Assembly: GCF_963082655.1 (NCBI RefSeq)
Contig: NC_081552.1
Span: 196,559,281-196,623,280, forward strand
Reading direction: 5' to 3'
Length of the DNA: 64,000 nt
Source of the DNA: Stomoxys calcitrans
Lineage: Eukaryota; Arthropoda; Insecta; Diptera; Muscidae
In this document: piece after piece, positions 1 to 11,335 of the stretch
How positions within the stretch are numbered: position 1 is the first letter of the stretch
How the letters are laid out: each line of letters starts with the position of its first letter
Made by a program: the position numbers and the translations under genes
Notes under the pieces: generated by a model
The model's input: the letters and a program-made list of their open reading frames with translations, nothing else
Databases searched by the model: none
Told to the model about the DNA's origin: nothing

Positions 1-195
1 GGGCGGAGGGACGGACGGAGGGACGGACGGAGGGACAGACATGGCTAATTCGACTCAGAACGTCGAAACGATGAAGAATATATATATATCAGAATATATA
101 TATATATATATAAGAATATATATATATTCCAGATCAAGGTGTTACAAACGGACTGACCCGATAGGTATACCCCCATCCTATGGTGGGGAGTAAAA
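1..195 (+). mobile_element. MM (mini-me-type) element, 3' end only
   Basis: The window opens inside an element. A (GACG/GTCY)n tract (1-42) is followed by a short core containing CATGGCTAATTCGACTCAG, a (TA)n tract at about 80-131, and the terminal motif ACCCCCATCCTATGGTGGGG near 170-190. This order of GTCY tract, core, TA tract and end is the layout known for dipteran mini-me elements. The internal ~153-bp repeats lie outside the window. Confidence 0.75.
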
Positions 196-1080
196 ACAAT
201 TTTTGTTTTCATTATAGCAAGCACAATGATGTAAAAACTTGTGTGTGTTTATTTTGTTTTGATGTATACATATTCAGATAATACTATTTGCTGCTGTTGT
301 TGTATCGTTGCAATAACAAATTTAAAGAATCCCCGGCCATATAAATTAATTTCGCCAACACACATACACACACACATACAAAAATATTATTTTAAATGTG
401 ATATATTCAATTTTCAATGCAAAAAAAAGCCGTTGAGAATGTTATGAATACCAAATGCAAATAATTTCATACTGTGAGCGTGGCATAAGCGCGCGCAAAG
501 AATGGCCAGCAACGACCGCCAAGAGCCAAATTGCGAAAAAAAGGCTAAAAACAACAAACCAACAAAGCGATGAGAAATCAAAATATTTGTGTTACATTTT
601 CCCCACACACTTGTCTGTGGTTATGTCTATATGTGTGGATATGGGGGGTCACTCACACTCACACACATACGCAAAAACGCTCGAATTTCATATGAGAAGA
701 TATCAGTGTGCACACCAACCATAATGACACCGACATTGCTTTTACAAACATTGCAGCAGCAAAAACAACATCGACACTCACCATGAAACACGAAAAACAA
801 GGAGGATGGGAAAGAGAAAGAAGAGGAAGACCAGAAGGTAGGTTTCTTTTTATATTCTCGCACAATACAACATGGTGCACACAGCTACAAACCAATACAT
901 ACATACTGGTAAATTTGAGTGCTAAGAGAGCAAGCAATTTATGTTGTCTCCTCCCGCCACAATACACCATACCGCACAACACTTCACCACATTCGGTCTT
1001 ACATGAAATGTAATTGTAGCCATAAGGTAAATTTATAGGTTAACATCTCCCCACCAACACTCACACACACAGCATCATAC
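196..1080. other. AT-rich sequence, no gene recognised
   Basis: Single-copy-looking DNA with short CA/CACACA runs (about 355-380 and 650-672). Both strands have short open frames but none shows a recognisable motif. It could be intergenic or intronic. Confidence 0.5.
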
Positions 1081-1214
1081 ATAGTGTGATGCCCTGCAAA
1101 CATTTTTCATAATTTTGGAAGAGCGTATGTCCCCGCGATGACTAAAATAATCTTCTGGAAGATTTTTACGCAATTGTTTTTCCGCATAAGTTACGAAACA
1201 CTCTTCTTCGATAT

Positions 1215-2575
1215 CAATGGGCAATCTATTGCGTTCATAACCTTATATAGCTCCCATATAAACCGACTTCGAATCTTGAATTCTTGAGCCGATAGAGGGC
1301 GCAATTATTATCCGATTTGGCTGAAATTATGCCAGCAACAACTGTGCCAAGTATGATCCAAATCGGTTCATAACCTGATATAACTCCCATATGAACCGAT
1401 CTCGAATCTTGACTTCTTGAGCCGCCAGAGGGCGCATTATTATCCAACTTAGCTGAAATTTTGAATGCAAAGTTTTAGTTTGACCCTTAACTACTGCGCC
1501 AAGTATGGTCCAAATCAGTTCATAACCTGATATAGCTCCCATATAAACCAATGTCGGATCTTGACTTCTTTAGACTCGAGAGGGAGCAATTCTGATCCGA
1601 TTTGGCTGAAATCTTGTACCAAGTTCTTTATTTTGGCTGAAATCTTGCACCAAGTGTTTTATTTTGATTGACTTCCAACGACTGGGCTAAGTATGGTCTA
1701 AACCGGTTCATAATTTGGTATAGCTCCCATATAAACCCATCTCTGATCTTGATTTCTTGAGCATCTAGAGGGCCCAAATATTATACGATTTGGCTAAAAT
1801 TTTGTATGAAGTGTTTTGTTATGTCTTTCAACAAATGTGACAAGTATGGCGCAAATCGGTTCATTATCTGATATAGCTCCCATTTAAACCGATCTGGGAT
1901 TTTCACTTCTTGCGCCGCTAGAGGGCGCAATTATCAACCGATTTGGCTGAAATTTGGCACGAAGTGGTTTGTTTTGACTTCAAACAATTGTGCAAAGTAT
2001 GGTCTAAATCGGTTAACAACTTGATATACCTCCCATATAAACCGATCTCCCGATTATACTTTTTGAGCCTCTAGAGGGAGTAATTTTTATCAAATTTGGC
2101 TGAAATTTTGCACAACGACATCTTGTATGACCTTTAGCATACGTACTAAATATGGTCCAAATCGGTTCATTACCTTATATAGCTCCCATATAAGCCAATC
2201 TCGGATCTTGACTTCTTGATCCGCAAGAGGGCGCAATTATCAACCGATTTGGCTGAAATTTGGCATGAAGTGTTTTGATTTTACCATCACTAACTGTGCA
2301 GAGTATGGCTCAAATCGATTCATTACCTGACATAGCTCCCATATATGCCAATTTTGGATATTCACATCTTGAGCCGCTAGAGGGCGCAATTACTAACCAA
2401 GTTGGCTCAAATTTTGCACAAAGTGGTTTTTTTTTTGACTTCCAACAACTGTGACAGGTATGGTCTAAACCGGTTCACAACCTGATATGCCTCCCATATA
2501 GACCGATCTCCCGATTACACTTCTTGATCTAATCCGATTTGGCTGAAATTTTGCACAACGAGTTCTTTTGGAACA
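1215..2575 (-). mobile_element. MM-I internal repeat array, minus orientation
   Basis: About nine degenerate ~150-bp units run here. Each carries the MM-I signature, read on the + strand as ATATAGCTCCCATATAAACC, then GATCTTGACTTCTTGAGCC, then CTAGAGGGCGCAATT and TTTGGCTGAAATTTTGC. Neither MM terminus is present. The array is truncated at the right by the 3' end of a LINE-A copy. Small open frames (for example 1235-1551, minus) come from the repeat phase and are not taken as genes. Confidence 0.8.
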
Positions 2576-3150
2576 ATATTTAAGTTAGGTCAGGTTTAAA
2601 ACAGGGTGCAGATATTAATCTGCGTCAGGCCACTGTAGACATACACCTAAGCCATTAATCGGCTTGTTGTGCGCCCTTAAAACCAAAAAGTAACCTCGAA
2701 AAAGAAAATCTAAGTTAAGAATTCCGTGCTACTTACAAAATCCTTAATTTTTTTTCATGCCACGCCCTTAAGTTGGTTCATGTCTGGTATTGTGTCCCCA
2801 CCTAAGTGCCGGTATCTGTTAGACGCGAAGGCTGGGCAAAGGCAAAAGAAATGCTCCAACGTCTCATCATCTTCCCCGAATACCCTACATATGCAATCTT
2901 AAGGAAGCTCGTAGTCCTATGAGTCCCGTTATAATACCAATAGCTATACGGACCTCCTTCTTACTTCCATTCAGTAATAGCCTCGTCTCCTCATGATCTG
3001 TATCCCCCTATAGGATTTTCGCCATCCTATCGACCGTTTGGCTGTTCCACAGGGTTGCATGCTCATTCATCTGCCATGCTCTTAACTCGGACTGCATCGA
3101 CCCGAAAGGCTTCAGATTCAACAAGTTTATGGACGGCAGTCCTCTGGCCT

Positions 3151-3700
3151 TCACCGACAAATCGTCTTCCCCCTTACTCCGTTATGGCCCGGCACCAAAA
3201 CCGCGAATGCGGATTTGCCATCCTCAGAGAAGGCGTTGATCTCCTTCTTACACTGCAAGACTATTCGTGACTTTTCCCTGCTGGTTGTTATTGCCCTTAT
3301 GGCCATTTTACTGTTCGTAAAGTTGTTCACACTTGACGTCCTCGCGTTAGCACCAAACCACCTCGTGCATTCCGTGATCGCACGGATCTCCACCTGTAGA
3401 ACCGTATTATGGTCCCGCAGTCTAAAACAAATCCTCAATCCCTGGGTTCCCAATGCAGACCTTCAGGCCCACTCTGTTCTCTAGTTTTGATCCATCCATG
3501 TAATATGATCTTCCACATGGCAATACTAGAGTCCCGTCAATCCAAGACTGTGCCGCTGGCAGCATTGTCTCGCACTCGACCTTAAGAATCATCTGAGGTA
3601 TCCGATCGAAAACCTCTTTACTTCCTTCCAGGTTTCCTATCGTCGCCCCGATTATACAGCGATGGTAAGAGCTGTTCCCATCCTCAATCCATTCTCCCAT
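3151..3700 (-). pseudogene. RNase H domain of LINE-A copy A1
   Basis: Two overlapping minus-strand frames (3422-3700 and 3151-3453) together give an RNase H fold. They carry YYMDGSKLENRVGLKV (first acidic residue present), VLQVEIRAITEC (the acidic E), NNFTNSKMAIRAI (the third acidic residue replaced by N) and VPGHNGVRG (the His-containing loop). The frame change between the two halves and the missing acidic residue mean no activity. In this kind of LINE the domain follows the RT and is thought to degrade the RNA template during second-strand synthesis. Confidence 0.8.
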
Positions 3701-3995
3701 CGCCTTAAGTCTTATAGCCGCAGTGGCTGCCTCACACTTAATCTGTATGTCTATGGGTCGGATATCTAGAAGTCTCCATTGCCTTAGAGGGCGTGGTCCT
3801 CATCGCTCCGCCTATGCCACTAAAACATGTTCTTTGAACCTGTTGAATGGTCCTTATGTTGCACTTTTTCTCCATAGCAGTCCATGAAACTTCTGAGGCG
3901 TAAGTAAGTATTGGTCTTATCGCGCTCCTGTAGAGCCAGTGGACTATCCTCGGATTCAGGCCAGACTTCGAACCTTAGGCCCGTCTACATAGTGC

Positions 3996-4605
3996 CTAAA
4001 ATCTGTGAGCCTTTTCAGTACGCTCCTGAGTATGACACTTCCAATTCAGTTTCTTGTTCAAGATCACACCTAAGTATTTGACCTTGCCAGATATCGAAAT
4101 CGTCTTCCTCGTGAACAGGCATATTTCAATCTTCTCTGGGTTAACATTGAGACCTCTGGATCTAGCCCAGTCATGTGCCATATGCAAGGCCCTTTCGACC
4201 CTTCTGCATAGCTGGTTCGGCTCCTTATCCCTTAGAAGTGTTATAACACCGTCTGCGAAGCAGACGGATTCGAATCCCTGCTTAGTCATTATCCGTAATA
4301 GGTCATTTATGGTGGTCACCCATGGAAGTGGCGATAAAACGCCCCCCCTGTGGCGTGCCTTGTGCCACTTTCTCCCTTATATTTATGCCATGGGACACAC
4401 AATTTATCCACCTGTTCCTTAGCATATGGTCTATCCAGTCTCTAAGGACCGGGTCCACCCGGTACTGGTCTAAGGTTTGGATCAGTGTGTCAGTCCGCAC
4501 ATTGTTAAAATCCCCCTCGATGTCAATGCATACCGCCAGGGTGTATGTTTTGGCATCGAATGATTTTTCTATTTTACGCACAACCTCGTGCGGGGCAGTA
4601 TCCAC
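3996..4605 (-). pseudogene. RT palm region of LINE-A copy A1
   Basis: The frame at 4303-4605 carries TYTLAVCIDIEGDFNNVRTD, the first catalytic-aspartate motif of LINE RTs, then VLRDWIDHML and QGTPQGG. The overlapping frame at 3996-4319 carries FADG in place of the FADD box, then PNQLCRRVERALHMAHDWA, LNVNPEKIEICLF and VKYLGVILNKKLNW, which is the thumb entry. The domain order is normal. The break between QGTPQGG and FADG is a frameshift. Confidence 0.8.
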
Positions 4606-4840
4606 CGACCTCCCCTTGACATAGGCATGCTGTTTGTTATTGAGCAGTTCTCCTGGGTGTCCTACTCTTTATCATGGTGTCCGCAATACGTTCTATGGTT
4701 TTGAGTAGAAAGGACGTAAGGCATATAGGACTGTAGGCCTTTGGTGTCGCATAACTTGCCTTGCCGGGCTTGGGTATAAATACCACCCTTGCCTCCTGCC
4801 AGGTTTTCGGAGTATATGCAAGTTCCGGGCACGCTGTGAA

Positions 4841-5192
4841 AATGAAACAATATTTATTAAATATTCGAAAACACTTATTTTTACTCGTCCATGCGTGTTA
4901 TGTGCAACTCTTCCAGAAGAGTGCTTTGTAAATCTTACAAAAGACTCATTTGTTACCCCTCCACACGATGCTTGAGCGTTTCTAAGATTTCCCAAGACTC
5001 TTCCGGCTAATTCTTTATCAACTCATATGGAAGATTCGCGGAACACTCTTCAAGAAGAAGATTCGTTTTGAAGACACAACTCTTCCAGTCGGTGAAATCG
5101 TGTACAACTCTTAGACGAGCTTGTCCGCAATCGTAACCTTCATCTAGAAGATTCGTAGAAGATTCTGTGACGATCAAAAATGTTTGCATGGG
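4841..5192. repeat. Right arm of the putative TIR element, TCTTCC/GGAAGA-rich
   Basis: This 350-bp stretch contains at least eight copies of TCTTCC/GAAGAT-like hexamers, among them CTCTTCCAGAAGAGT, CACTCTTCAAGAAGAAG and ATCTAGAAGATTCGTAGAAG. It ends in AAAAATGTTTGCATGG, the inverted partner of 1092-1107. The arm is not similar to MM or LINE sequence. Confidence 0.5.
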
Positions 5193-5550
5193 TACTATTC
5201 ATTTGAATTGTTGTTATTCCGTATGTGATGATGATGTTTGGAGCTTTGGCTATAAGTTGGGGGACAATGCTTTGAAAGGATGATATGCGGTTGTGTTAGT
5301 GTTGAGTTTTTGTATTCATACAACCACAGACAAGTATATATCATTGAGCCGGTCGTCACTGGTACTACGACACACACACACGCATTCGTACAATAAATGT
5401 AAGAAATTTCATTTATTTTCCCATCATGACATGAAAATGTATATGAGGCATGCCACCACATTGAGGAGAGTTGGAAAATCTTATTGCAAGAACAGAACAG
5501 TCATTCGATGCGATCGCCAACCTTTGAATCTTGGTTTAATACTGTTTTTT
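5193..5550. other. No gene recognised
   Basis: Single-copy-looking sequence with a CACACACACACG run (about 5371-5385). Frames on both strands are short and carry no motif. Confidence 0.45.
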
Positions 5551-5692
5551 GAGGCCACCGCAGCGCAGAGGTTTGCATGTCCGCATTTGGCGCTGAATGC
5601 CTGGATTCAAATCCTAGCGAGAATATCAGAAAAAGTTGTTGTAACCAGCACGCAGAGGATGTCCCCTATATATGCAGTGCATTGCGTTGACA
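5551..5692 (+). mobile_element. tRNA-derived SINE, head-only copy
   Basis: GAGGCCACCGCAGCGCAGAG begins a tRNA-related head. The A-box-like stretch is GCAGCGCAGAGGTTTGCATG. A B-box match, GGATTCAAATCC, lies at 5603-5614. It aligns with the head of the full SINE at 19130, but the body is missing after about 5640. The 3' end abuts the 3' end of LINE-C, which lies on the opposite strand. Confidence 0.75.
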
Positions 5693-6555
5693 ATTGGGAA
5701 AGTTAAGGGTTGGAGGTGGGAAAGAGGGAGTAGTGTTTATTGATATTCGTCTTAAATTTCTAAACGTCAATGTCGATGGGAAAGACATTAGACGCAAGTC
5801 GATTCCACATACGAATGGTTCGGGCGAAAAAATTAATTTTCTCGGTAATGCATGGTTTGGTCGACTGGCCAATCAACTACAAATGGGTGTGAGTTCCTGG
5901 CAAGTCTTGTAATCCTGGTGAACATCCTAACGTCAGGGATGAGAAGAGGAATATTCCTGGAACACACGCCATGAAAATAACGATAGAGCAATACAACGCT
6001 ACCCACATTCCAACGAGCTTCAAGAGAAGCAATAAAGTTGGACACTCTACTATCCCCAATTAACATCATGGCTCTACGTTGAACCCGATCAAGTAGCTCC
6101 AAGGATGAGTTTGGAGCTCCTGCCCATATATGAGCGTTATATTCCATCCTCGGCCTGATGTAGGTAGTATAGATATTTAGAAGATCAGAAGAGGTGAAAT
6201 ATATCTTGCACCGCTGAAGGAAGTCCAAACAATTGATTGCTTCTTTCGACACTTCGAATACGTGTTTTGACCAACGGACATCAGATTGTATTCTCATGCC
6301 TAGAACATTAAGAGCATCTGACTGCTCAATATCTATACCGTCGATAGATATCGACGATTGTAGTGGGTCAGTGAATTGCTTGTGGGACTAGAAACAGCAG
6401 TCCAGAGTAGCGTTAAAGTCTACTCTGTTCATTGTAACCCACTCGGAAATGGCCAACAAATCCTGGGAGAGCGTCTCATCCAAAATGCGCCTCCTGTCCA
6501 CAATTTCTTGAGGACTGGACCTATGGCTGAATGAATATGCCCATTCAGAATGAAG
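5690..6555 (-). pseudogene. LINE-C fragment: RT thumb and C-terminal region (CR1/jockey-like)
   Basis: The long minus frame 5833-6297 reads LGMRIQSDVRWSKHVFEVSK, then a NIYTTYIRPRMEYNAHIWAG thumb motif, ELLDRVQRRAMMLIGD, and YRYFHGVCSRNIP, ending near TMHYREN. Upstream in the same strand (to about 6550) are EIVDRRRILDETLSQ and, after a stop, SHKQFTDPLQ. Downstream a second frame continues as TIRMWNRLASNVFP. This arrangement, with no RNase H, is typical of insect CR1- or jockey-like LINEs. The palm with its ADD box is lost at about 6555. Stops at several points make it a pseudogene. Confidence 0.8.
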
Positions 6556-6716
6556 TCTATATAGCAGTTACCCGGCTGGAGAACAATCAAAGCAACAGGA
6601 GCCGTTGGATTGCCGATGAACTATTGAGGCGTATGTATGCACCATCTTGTGCAGGCGAAGATGCCTCCACATTGTCCATTGAAGTGGTTTTCCTAGAAAT
6701 GTGTATCCAGAATTAG
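6531..6716 (+). other. Short open frame, not recognised
   Basis: The 61-codon frame contains SNRSRWIADELLRRMYAPSC and EDASTLSIEVVFLEMCIQN. The composition looks protein-like, but I cannot assign a family. It starts inside the LINE-C edge and may be the opposite-strand end of another element. It has no promoter, splice or poly(A) context that I can see. Confidence 0.2.
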
Positions 6717-7870
6717 TTCTAGTGTTCCCTTAAGCGTTGTAAAAGGTATAGCAAACTAGAAAAACTTGTAAAACTGAAAAAAAATAACCAAAACAACCTA
6801 CAACATTCCAATTTATTGTAAAATGCCCCCCAACCGTACGTGTGACTGCGAGAATGTTTTTATGTGTCATCTTTTATTTTCTTGCAGATATTCCGGGATT
6901 TGTCTTTGTTGATTTTGTTCTTACTGCTGCTGTCACCCACCCGTTGGTTATTTGCTTTTATTTGGACATTTTTATGCCACAGATAAAGATGAAGTGTCAC
7001 CCACTATAAACACACACACACTTACATATATGTATATGTATGGGTATACAAGTCCATACATGTGTAGATATGTTAAGAGAAGTGTTTGTATTGCTACACA
7101 CATGTCTATCTGCTATGAATGGTCATTTTAATAACAACCATGCCTTGCCTGTATGTCGGTCGGTACATAAGTAAGAAAGCAATATGAAAATATTTGACTG
7201 ATATGAACGAAATTTTTGGGGTGGAAGATCTCCATTCAAATTTCATATCAATGGCACACATACAGCCATAGTTGTTTGATTACACAAAGCCTTTGGTTGG
7301 ATTAAAAGTCAAGCCTTGGGATGATTTTGATGAATATCATCAAAGAAGTCGTATTTTAAATTGGGATACATGTGTATCCAACTCCAGTAATTCAAACATA
7401 TTCCCAAACAGTAGTTACAAATGCCTCTATTGAGTTAAAATTTGTGGGTATTCAATTCATATTTGAGGAAAGTGGGCAAAGGTATAGTTTATGACACAAA
7501 GAGCAGCTTGATTTGGTGAAACCTTAATTCTGTGTTATCTTCTGCATTACCATATCTGCCAGCCAATGTTACTGGGCAGCACTACAAAGGAAAGGAAAGG
7601 AATAGGAGAGTTGCTATTTACATTTCCGGTCCAACATACTGATCAATTATTGGAAATGTTTATATGGCAATCCAAAATATTTACCACAAAGACCCATTCA
7701 TTTTTGCAGAGCCAAAAATTTTGAAAAAGTTACAGGGCTTGAAAACCTCAACAGCAGTTTCAGGCACCGCAATAATGACGACAAACGATATCATTGTCAT
7801 TCTAAATCAAAGCTGTATGGTTCTCCGTGCCAAAATTTTAAGCGGGTATCTTAAAAAGGAAATTTTCAAC
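6717..7870. other. AT-rich sequence, no gene recognised
   Basis: Single-copy-looking DNA with small CACACACACAC (about 7010) and TATATGTATATGTATG (about 7026-7042) runs. The 72-codon open frame at 7664-7882 has no motif and ends at the MM leader. Confidence 0.5.
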
Positions 7871-7872
7871 AT

Positions 7873-8785
7873 AAACAAGTAAAAGCGTGCTAAGTTCGGC
7901 CGGGCCGAATCTTATATACCCTATACCATGGTTTGCATTTGTTGAGCTCTTGCCACGGTATCTCTTTTTAGGCAAAACAAAGGATAAAAGAAAAAAATTG
8001 CAATGTTATTGGAACAATATCAAGTTATGGTTCATTTCGGACCAAAAAATTTCGGCCAAATCTTGTAAGAATTGCGCACTTTAGGGGCTGAAGAAGTAAA
8101 ATAGGGAGATCGGTTTATAGGGGAGCTACATTAGGCTATAAACCGATCCATGCCATATTCGACACGTATGTTAAAGGTCCTCATGCAAAATTTCAGCTAA
8201 ATCGGATAATAATTGCGCCCTCTAGTGGCTCAAGAAGTCAAGACCCCAGATCGGTTTACATGGCAGCTATATCAGATTATGGACCGATTTGAACCAATCT
8301 TAATACAGTTGTTGAAAGTCATAACAAATCACATCATGCAAAATTTCAACCAAATCGGATAATAATTGCGTCCTCTAGTGGCTCAAGAAGTCAAGACTCC
8401 AAATCGGTTAATATGGCAGCTATATCAGGTTATGGACCAATTTGAACTATTCTTAGCAAAGTTGTTGGAAGTCATAACAAAACACGTCATGCAATATTTC
8501 AGCTAAATCGGATAATAATTGCGCCCTCTAGTGGCTCAAGAAGTCAAGACCCCAGATCGGTTTATATGGCAGCTATATCAAAACACAGACCGATTTAAGC
8601 CATACTTAACACAGTTTCTGAAAATCATAATAAAACACCTCATGCAAAATTTCAGCCAAATCGGATAAGAATTGTGCCCTCTAGCGGCTCAAGATGTCAA
8701 AATCCCAGATCGGTTTATATGGCAGCTATATCAAAACGTGGACCGAAATTAGTATACTCCCATCCTATGGTGGAGGGTATTAAAA
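7873..8785 (+). mobile_element. MM-I element, plus orientation, both termini present, core deleted
   Basis: The leader ACAAGTAAAAGCGTGCTAAG, a GGCCGGGCCG palindrome and ATCTTATATACCCT open the element. About five units of ~153 bp follow. It closes with CTCCCATCCTATGGTGGAGG near 8760-8780. The GTCY tract, core and TA tract found in other copies are missing, so the array joins the terminus directly. Two units contain an exact GCCCTCTAGTGG (8217-8228, 8523-8534), the reverse complement of the CTCF-like core. Confidence 0.85.
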
Positions 8786-8984
8786 TGCAACTGATTTAGT
8801 TCTGACCTTTTTAACCTCCTGGGTAGAGTGTGAAAGTGCTTAGATGTATAGAATCAATCAGTGAGCAATGCACATACCTGAAAGGAAAGAAAGAAAATGA
8901 TGGTGTTAGGGACAGTTCATAGTAGGGAATCGTAAAATATTCTCACAAATGCGGTGGCTATCTTCTATTATATAAAAATGAAAC
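8786..8984. other. No gene recognised
   Basis: A short spacer between an MM element and the 5' end of a HINE. No motif is visible. Confidence 0.4.
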
Positions 8985-9022
8985 TGTTGCGCTATGTTTG
9001 TTTGTTTGTCTGTTTCGTATAG
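8985..9022 (+). mobile_element. HINE (Helentron-like) 5' region, interrupted by MM
   Basis: The segment TGTTTGTTTGTCTGTTTCGT plus ATAGAG matches the TTTGTTTGTTCCGTATAGAC segment at 40421-40440. Its continuation (AAAAACGGCTAAACCGATTT) lies at 10333, after the MM insertion. In insects this motif is common near the 5' part of Helitron/Helentron elements. Confidence 0.6.
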
Positions 9023-10332
9023 AGTGCTAAGTTCAGCCTGGCCGAATCTTAGGGCCCACCACCATGGATTCTGCTAAGAATTCATACAAAATAAATTTAG
9101 TTGAACGGCGTTAATCTATTATACAAACCAAACTTTTACCAAACCATCAAAAACTAAAGCCTCTACGAACCGAACAGCGATAATCGAGAGACCGGTTTAG
9201 ATGGGAGCTATATCAGATTATAGACTGATTTAGGCTGTACTTGGCACAGTTGTTGGAAGTCATAACAGAACACCACATTCTAAATTTCAGCTAAATCGGA
9301 TAAAAATTGCGGCTTCCAGGGGCTCAGGTTATAGACCGATTCGGACCGTACTTGGCACAATTGTTGAAAGTCAAAACAGAACACTATGTGCAATTTCAGC
9401 CAAATCGGATGAAAACTGAGGCTTCCAGGGGCCCAAGAAGTCAAATCGGCAGATCGGTTCATATGGGGGCTATATCAGGTTATATACCGATTTGCACCAT
9501 GCTTTGCAGAAATGTTGGAAGTCATAACGGAACACTATGTGCAAAATTTCAGCCAAATCGGATGAAAATTGAGGCTTCCAGGGGCTCAAGAAGTCAAATC
9601 GGCAGATCGTGTTATATGGGAGCTATATCAGATTATAGAATGAGCAGAAATGTTGGAAGTCAAAACAAAACACCATATGCAAATTTTCAGCCAAATCGGA
9701 TGAAAATTGAGGCTTCCAGGGGCTCAAGAAGTCGAATCGGTAGATCGGTTTATATGGGGGCTATATCAGGTTATAGACCGATTTGCACCATACTTGGCAC
9801 AGTTGTTAAATGCCAAAACAGAACACTATATGCAAAATTTCAGCCAAATCGGATGAAAATTGAGGCCTCCAAGGGCTCAAGAAGTCAAATCGGCAGATCG
9901 GTTTATATTGGGGCTATATCACGTTATAGACCGATTCAGACCGTACTTGGCACAGTTGTTGAAAGTCATAACGGAACACCACATTCTAAATTTCAGCCAA
10001 ATCGGATAATAGTTGCGGCTTGTAAGGGCTCAAGAAGTCAAATCGGGGGATCGGTTTGTATGGGAGCTATATCCAAATCTAAACCGATATGGCCCATTTG
10101 CAATCCCCAACGACCTACATCAATATTAAGTATCTGTGCAAAATTTCAAACGGCTCTACGCGTTCGACCGTTATCGTGATTTCGACAGACGGACGGACAT
10201 GGCTAGATCGACTCAGAACGTCGATCAAGTTCAAGCATATATGTACTTTATGAGGTCTTAGACGAATATTGTGCGGTGTTACAAACGGAATGACTAGATT
10301 AGTATACCCCCATCCTTTGGTGGTGGGTATAA
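9023..10332 (+). mobile_element. MM element, plus orientation, inserted in a HINE
   Basis: It begins with a shortened leader (GTGCTAAGTTCAGCCTGGCC). Six to seven units of the subtype with AAATTGAGGCTTCCAGGGGC follow. Then come the pre-core CCCATTTGCAATCCCCAACG, an (ACGG)n tract, the core ACATGGCTAGATCGACTCAG, a short TA tract and the terminus ACCCCCATCCTTTGGTGGTG. It is nearly complete. The flanks reconnect as a HINE, which makes this a nested insertion. Confidence 0.85.
9307..10179 (+). other. Long repeat-derived open frame in an MM array (290 codons)
   Basis: The frame reads through six units. Each translates to a ~51-residue repeat of the form KFQPNRMKIEASRGSRSQIG, then RSVYMGAISGYRPICTILGT. 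It stays open because most units are 153 bp (51 codons) and the frame lacks stops. Equivalent frames occur in three other arrays in this window. No known domain is recognised and no promoter is visible, so I treat it as a by-product unless codon-level constraint is shown. Confidence 0.25.
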
Positions 10333-11165
10333 AAACGGCTAAACCGATTTTGATGAAATTTTCAGAGATGGTACAGTTTGAGCCCCCGGTGAAAATGGAG
10401 TACTAAGCCGATTTAAGCGAAATTTTGCATGTCACCTTATGGTACCCCCCAAAACACGAAATTAGTATAAAATTTTGAGGTCAAAAAGCGTGGGGGGACG
10501 CCCTATCCCAAAACCAACTCGACGGGGCATGTTTACCGATTGGGACACTATGAATATCAAATGAAAGGTATTTAAGAGTAGAGTACGAATTTGGCATTGA
10601 ATGGTCGCCACAAGTGTCGGGGAGGTCCTCCACCTCCAAAAACACCACACAACAAGACACTTTACTCACTTCGGGCAATAAGGGTATCAAAAGAAAGATT
10701 CTTAAAACTAGAGTACAAATCTGACACCCCGCAAAACACCCCAGCAGGATTTATTTACGGATTGGGACAATATGGATATCAAAAGATAGGTATTTGAAAA
10801 TAGAGTAAAAAGCTGTATTGAAAATTTATTCCTTGGTGTCTGAGGCGCCCCCCACACTACTTTCCAAAACCCCTCAATAGAACATATTTGCCGATTGGGA
10901 CGATATTGCTATCAAACTAAAGGTGTTTTGAAGTTGAGTACACATTTGTTATAAGAATTTGGTCCAAGGTGTCTACGAGACCTTCCCAACCCCAAAACTC
11001 CCCTAAACGGGCATAAATGTCCAACGTCACAAAATAGGTATCTAATGAAAGGTCTTTGGTAGTTGACTACGAATCTGGTTTACACCTGTGGGGCAGAGTC
11101 TGGGACCGGCCCACCGACTAAATACCCTTCTATATGACATGTAGTTCGAGCGTTATAATATGTGA
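10333..11165 (+). mobile_element. HINE internal repeats, plus orientation
   Basis: After AAAAACGGCTAAACCGATTT there are about six ~110-bp units of the pattern CGATTGGGACAATATGGATA, then TCAAATGAAAGGTATTTAAG, AGTAGAGTACGAAT, and a CCCC-rich stretch with AAAACACC. No 3' end (CAGCTAGT) is found before 11165. The 5' part is at 8985-9022. The element is non-autonomous; no Rep or helicase sequence is present. Confidence 0.6.
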
Positions 11166-11335
11166 AGTGAATTAAAAAAAAAGGTCTATGTTGCAGAGTT
11201 GGAATCTTAATGTGTTACAAGGATTCAAGTAGCTGTGCCACGTCCTGCCGGTATAGGGCTGTGACAAAATCAGAAAAAAAAAACCTTTTAAGTAGGGATC
11301 AAAATCACGGAAGCTATACACACGAAGGAGGACAA

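Larger units (their letters stand above)
2576..4840 (-). pseudogene. LINE-A copy A1: 5'-truncated RT/RNase H non-LTR retrotransposon
   Basis: Read on the minus strand, the copy starts inside the RT finger domain (about 4835, a frameshifted version of an ARxxFIPKPGK-like motif). It continues through the palm (about 4605-4000), the thumb, an RNase H domain (about 3700-3170) and a C-terminal tail to a 3' UTR ending near 2587. The palm motif after CHVDIEGAFNNV-like residues reads FADG (4248-4259) in place of the catalytic Y/FADD, and a frameshift separates it from the upstream palm. The RNase H part keeps MDGSK but has TNSK where other copies have TDSK. It is 5'-truncated, as is usual for target-primed integration, and is dead. 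Confidence 0.85.
1092..5191. mobile_element. Possible DNA element with short terminal inverted repeats and GGAAGA-rich arms
   Basis: The left end (1092-1107) reads CCCTGCAAACATTTTT. The right end (5176-5191), reverse-complemented, reads CCATGCAAACATTTTT, a 15/16 match. Both flanking arms (about 1092-1215 and 4841-5175) are rich in TCTTCC/GGAAGA motifs, including palindromes such as AATCTTCTGGAAGATT and ACTCTTCCAGAAGAGT. This resembles the subterminal repeats of a non-autonomous cut-and-paste element. The interior is filled by MM repeats and a LINE-A copy. No target duplication or transposase is visible, so the family is unknown. It could also be an older repeat split by insertions. Confidence 0.4.

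Noticed and set aside
241..1013. Short open frames on both strands before the first repeats
   Set aside because: Low complexity, overlapping frames on both strands, no motif and no consistent start context.
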